A DNA stretch of 64,000 bases, from positions 21,875-85,874 of the forward strand of contig CAXFAI010000013.1 in the NCBI GenBank assembly GCA_964001305.1. Direction: 5' to 3'. This stretch comes from CAJXMH01 sp964001305 (GTDB taxonomy: Bacteria > Bacteroidota > Bacteroidia > Flavobacteriales_E > Vicingaceae). The translations under genes were made by a program, and so were the position numbers. Below are positions 62,471 through 64,000 of this stretch, in pieces. Below the pieces are notes generated by a model. That model ran no database searches. It saw only the letters and a program-made list of their open reading frames with translations, and had not been told where the DNA came from. How positions within the stretch are numbered: the first letter of the stretch is position 1; each line of letters begins with the position of its first letter.

Positions 62471-62613
62471 GGCTATTATAAAATTTAGAAAAATGCTACG
62501 CAACCACCTGCCACAGCTGAAAAGAACTCTCCCGATTGAATCGGGCTCAAACAGCTTTTCAGCTTTTAGGCTTGCCCAGTTTGCTTGATTTTTAGCTAAA
62601 TTTTATAAAGGCC
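62471..62613. repeat. Palindromic element 2 (MITE-like)
   Basis: The ends are 18-base inverted repeats, GGCTATTATAAAATTTAG and (minus strand) GGCCTTTATAAAATTTAG, including 13 exact bases at 62476-62488 and 62596-62608. Inside lie GCTGAAAAG (62516-62524) with CTTTTCAGC (62555-62563), and CCCGATTGAATCGGG (62531-62545). The element is about 143 bases, too small to code for a transposase. Confidence 0.72.
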
Positions 62614-62637
62614 ATAATTTCAAAGCTCCGCTTTGAT
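62606..62637 (+). repeat. Short direct repeat, copy 1
   Basis: A segment TAAAGGCCATAATTTC then AAAGCTCCGCTTTG is repeated with few changes at 62844-62876. The inner part AAAGC(N)GCTTTG is itself a small inverted repeat. Confidence 0.5.
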
Positions 62638-62681
62638 TGATTCGTAATTAACTGATTAGTAATTCGTAATTAAAAAGCGCC

Positions 62682-62813
62682 CTAGCGTTTTATCAACTTA
62701 ACAGTTTCACTTTTAATTCCATCACTTACCCTTAACCAATAAATGCCTTTTGGTAAATGGCCAGTTCTAATTTGATGGCGATTGCCTTGCTGTTGTACTT
62801 GTACTTCAACCTC
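62682..62813 (-). pseudogene. Orphan T9SS type A sorting-domain remnant 2
   Basis: On the minus strand the frame runs from a stop at 62814-62816 to the TAG at 62682-62684 and reads IRTGHLPKGIYWLRVSDGIK then SETVKLIKR, the complete last part of a type A sorting domain with correct C-terminus. No start codon, signal peptide or cargo precedes it, so it is the tail of a lost gene. Confidence 0.75.
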
Positions 62814-62843
62814 TTACCCTAAACTATTATACAACTAAATTCT

Positions 62844-62876
62844 AAAAAGGCCACTTCTTCAAAGCTTTGCTTTGCT
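62844..62876 (+). repeat. Short direct repeat, copy 2
   Basis: This is the second copy of the segment at 62606-62637. It touches the stop codon of the cargo gene at 62876. The first copy sits just past the equivalent end of the remnant at 62682. Confidence 0.5.
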
Positions 62877-64000
62877 TAATCCGTTATCACCAATTTCAAT
62901 AATTGTCGTTCTTTCTCTCCTTGCACCACCAAAAAGTAAATGCCTGCTGGTACAGCTTTGGTTTCTAAAGGCTGATTAAACTGATTAACATCTAGTTTAA
63001 ACTCTTGAATAAGTTGCCCTTTGAGGTTGTATAACTGTGCTTTGTTGTTTAGGGGCTTACCCATGATATGAAATACCCCTTGATTGGGGTTGGGATAAGC
63101 CAATAAACCTTGATTGGCATGGATGATATTATTTTCATGAAGGGAAGTGGAACCTTGCAAACGATATGCGGCTAAAAATGCATCATTATCCCCTTGGGTA
63201 ATCAGGGTATCTACTCCGGGTATAATTACCGTGTCACCTATAAACCCCCCAATGTAAACAACACTGTCGGTAAACTCCATATCAAATACGGCATCAGTTC
63301 CAAAACCGGAAGAGTAAATGGCCGACTCGGCAATAAAATTACCTGACCGGTCAAATAAGGCAAAAAACAAATCAATGTTCTGACAACTTTGGCAATGATC
63401 AATAGCTCTCATATATGGACCATTTTGGCTAAAAGTGAGTTGAAAATCAAAGGAGCCTCCTATGCCCATAAAGCGTGAGTCAGCATGAACTGAACCGGCG
63501 ATTGTCCGATAATTATTACCAATTCCTAGACCCGGCAATATGCCAAGTAATTTTCCTTGACTATCAAAAATGAATATACCTCCCTCTTGCAGGGCATTAG
63601 GATCGGTATTGTAGTTTATGGTGTCAAAAGTTGTAACTGCCTGGTTTATTGAGCCAATATTACCAGCTGCTATTAAAGTGTCGCCAAATACTGTAGCATC
63701 TCTAAAGGCATCAAAGTCATTGGTAGGATTAAACTTCCAGGTATATTGCAAGGCCGTATCAAAGGCAAACACAAAAGCATTGTTAAACCCTCCGTTTAAT
63801 ACGGTATCATTACCCACTAAAGTCGTATCACGATTCAAATTACCGGATATGTAGGTGCCATGACTATTGCGATTAATGGCAGTTACTTGGGGCATTTTGT
63901 TCCAATCGGGAAAGGGAAAGGAACGTACTCCTAAATAGTTACCGTTTAAGTCAAAACGTGCCTCATGTATGCCTAAATCTAAACTGTCGCGATCATAAAG
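62876..64000 (-). CDS. T9SS type A secreted protein (N-terminus beyond window)
   Basis: The frame is open from the right window edge to the stop at 62876, about 374 residues, so an internal ATG at 63895 is probably not the true start. The body has repeated short motifs with aspartate and glycine, such as GVDTLITQGDNDAFLAAYR and IGSINQAVTTFDTI, reminiscent of propeller or SBBP-type cargo repeats. The C-terminus from about residue 297 of the visible part (GLLAYPNPNQGVFHIMGKP to LLKLVITD) is a type A sorting domain. Signal peptide and N-terminal domains lie outside. Two orphan sorting domains just downstream suggest a once larger tandem family. Confidence 0.8.
   Translation of the reverse strand, partial: LYDRDSLDLGIHEARFDLNGNYLGVRSFPFPDWNKMPQVTAINRNSHGTYISGNLNRDTTLVGNDTVLNGGFNNAFVFAFDTALQYTWKFNPTNDFDAFRDATVFGDTLIAAGNIGSINQAVTTFDTINYNTDPNALQEGGIFIFDSQGKLLGILPGLGIGNNYRTIAGSVHADSRFMGIGGSFDFQLTFSQNGPYMRAIDHCQSCQNIDLFFALFDRSGNFIAESAIYSSGFGTDAVFDMEFTDSVVYIGGFIGDTVIIPGVDTLITQGDNDAFLAAYRLQGSTSLHENNIIHANQGLLAYPNPNQGVFHIMGKPLNNKAQLYNLKGQLIQEFKLDVNQFNQPLETKAVPAGIYFLVVQGEKERQLLKLVITD

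Larger units (their letters stand above)
61865..62875. other. Decayed, repeat-rich intergenic kilobase
   Basis: Between the TIGR01777 gene and the next cargo gene there is about 1 kb without a real gene. It holds two T9SS remnants, two composite palindromic elements, short tandem ATTCGTAATTA copies near 62640-62673, and a duplicated segment of about 33 bases. ORFs on both strands here are made of repeat sequence. Confidence 0.7.

Noticed and set aside
62001..62588. Two short plus-strand open frames (62001-62267 and 62397-62588)
   Set aside because: Both lie entirely in the palindromic repeat elements and their products look like translated repeat, rich in Lys, Phe and Arg.
1..64000. tRNA or rRNA genes
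   Set aside because: The intergenic stretches were read for cloverleaf ends and conserved loops and none was convincing by eye. A dedicated scan could still find one.

Overview
This window reads as a stretch of chromosome from a member of the Bacteroidota, most likely of the class Flavobacteriia. The evidence is AT-rich DNA with few Shine-Dalgarno sequences, many promoter -7 boxes of the Bacteroidota form TAnnTTTG, several secreted proteins with C-terminal type IX secretion system (T9SS) sorting domains, a PorP/SprF-family protein, lipoproteins, and small lineage-typical families (DUF6427, DUF6341, an L-threonine dehydrogenase of the short epimerase-like type). No rRNA, tRNA, CRISPR array, phage or intact insertion sequence was seen.

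Layout. 1-4267 (minus): an ABC importer (binding lipoprotein, two permeases, ATPase cut by the left edge) and a DUF2064 glycosyltransferase-like gene. 4480-8813: bacilliredoxin, a T9SS cargo protein, tRNA adenosine deaminase and aspartyl-tRNA synthetase. 8850-25338 (minus): a tightly packed four-gene surface operon encoding a 3212-residue FN3/LamG protein, a 1717-residue protein with 15 cadherin-like repeats, a PorP/SprF-like protein with a helical tail, and a SPOR-like periplasmic protein. A membrane-tethered propeller/LuxR-type regulator (25461-28313) and another T9SS protein with GloVer repeats lie upstream. 31136-35399 (minus): a tyrosine/homogentisate degradation cluster (trhO, hmgA, a four-helix-bundle gene, hppD) followed by a STAS-like gene. 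35709-43890 (plus): L-threonine dehydrogenase, a MORN-repeat protein, cysS, an M28 glutaminyl-cyclase-like lipoprotein, polA and a lipoprotein of unknown function. 44033-49201 (minus): a secreted M43 metalloprotease, a short-chain dehydrogenase, a cystathionine gamma-synthase-type enzyme and a UPF0104 membrane protein. 49246-52538 (plus): ArsC-like protein, EamA transporter, yicC, gmk, nadD. 52591-60863 (mostly minus): purQ, DUF6427, DUF6341 (plus), purD, a small exported protein, odhB and sucA of 2-oxoglutarate dehydrogenase, and a small conserved protein. 60919-61827 (plus): a TIGR01777 epimerase. 61828-62875 is a decayed intergenic kilobase with two orphan T9SS sorting-domain remnants and nested palindromic repeat elements. 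A T9SS cargo gene then runs off the right edge.

Most of the window is housekeeping metabolism. The accessory interest lies in the giant surface-protein operon, where two secreted proteins share a homologous domain of about 100 residues and are co-transcribed with a modified SprF and a peptidoglycan-binding-type protein, and in the repeat-rich kilobase near the right end. Nothing here can be called a wholly new system from sequence alone. The SprF-tail/SPOR pair and the propeller regulator beside the adhesin operon are the best candidates for undescribed biology.
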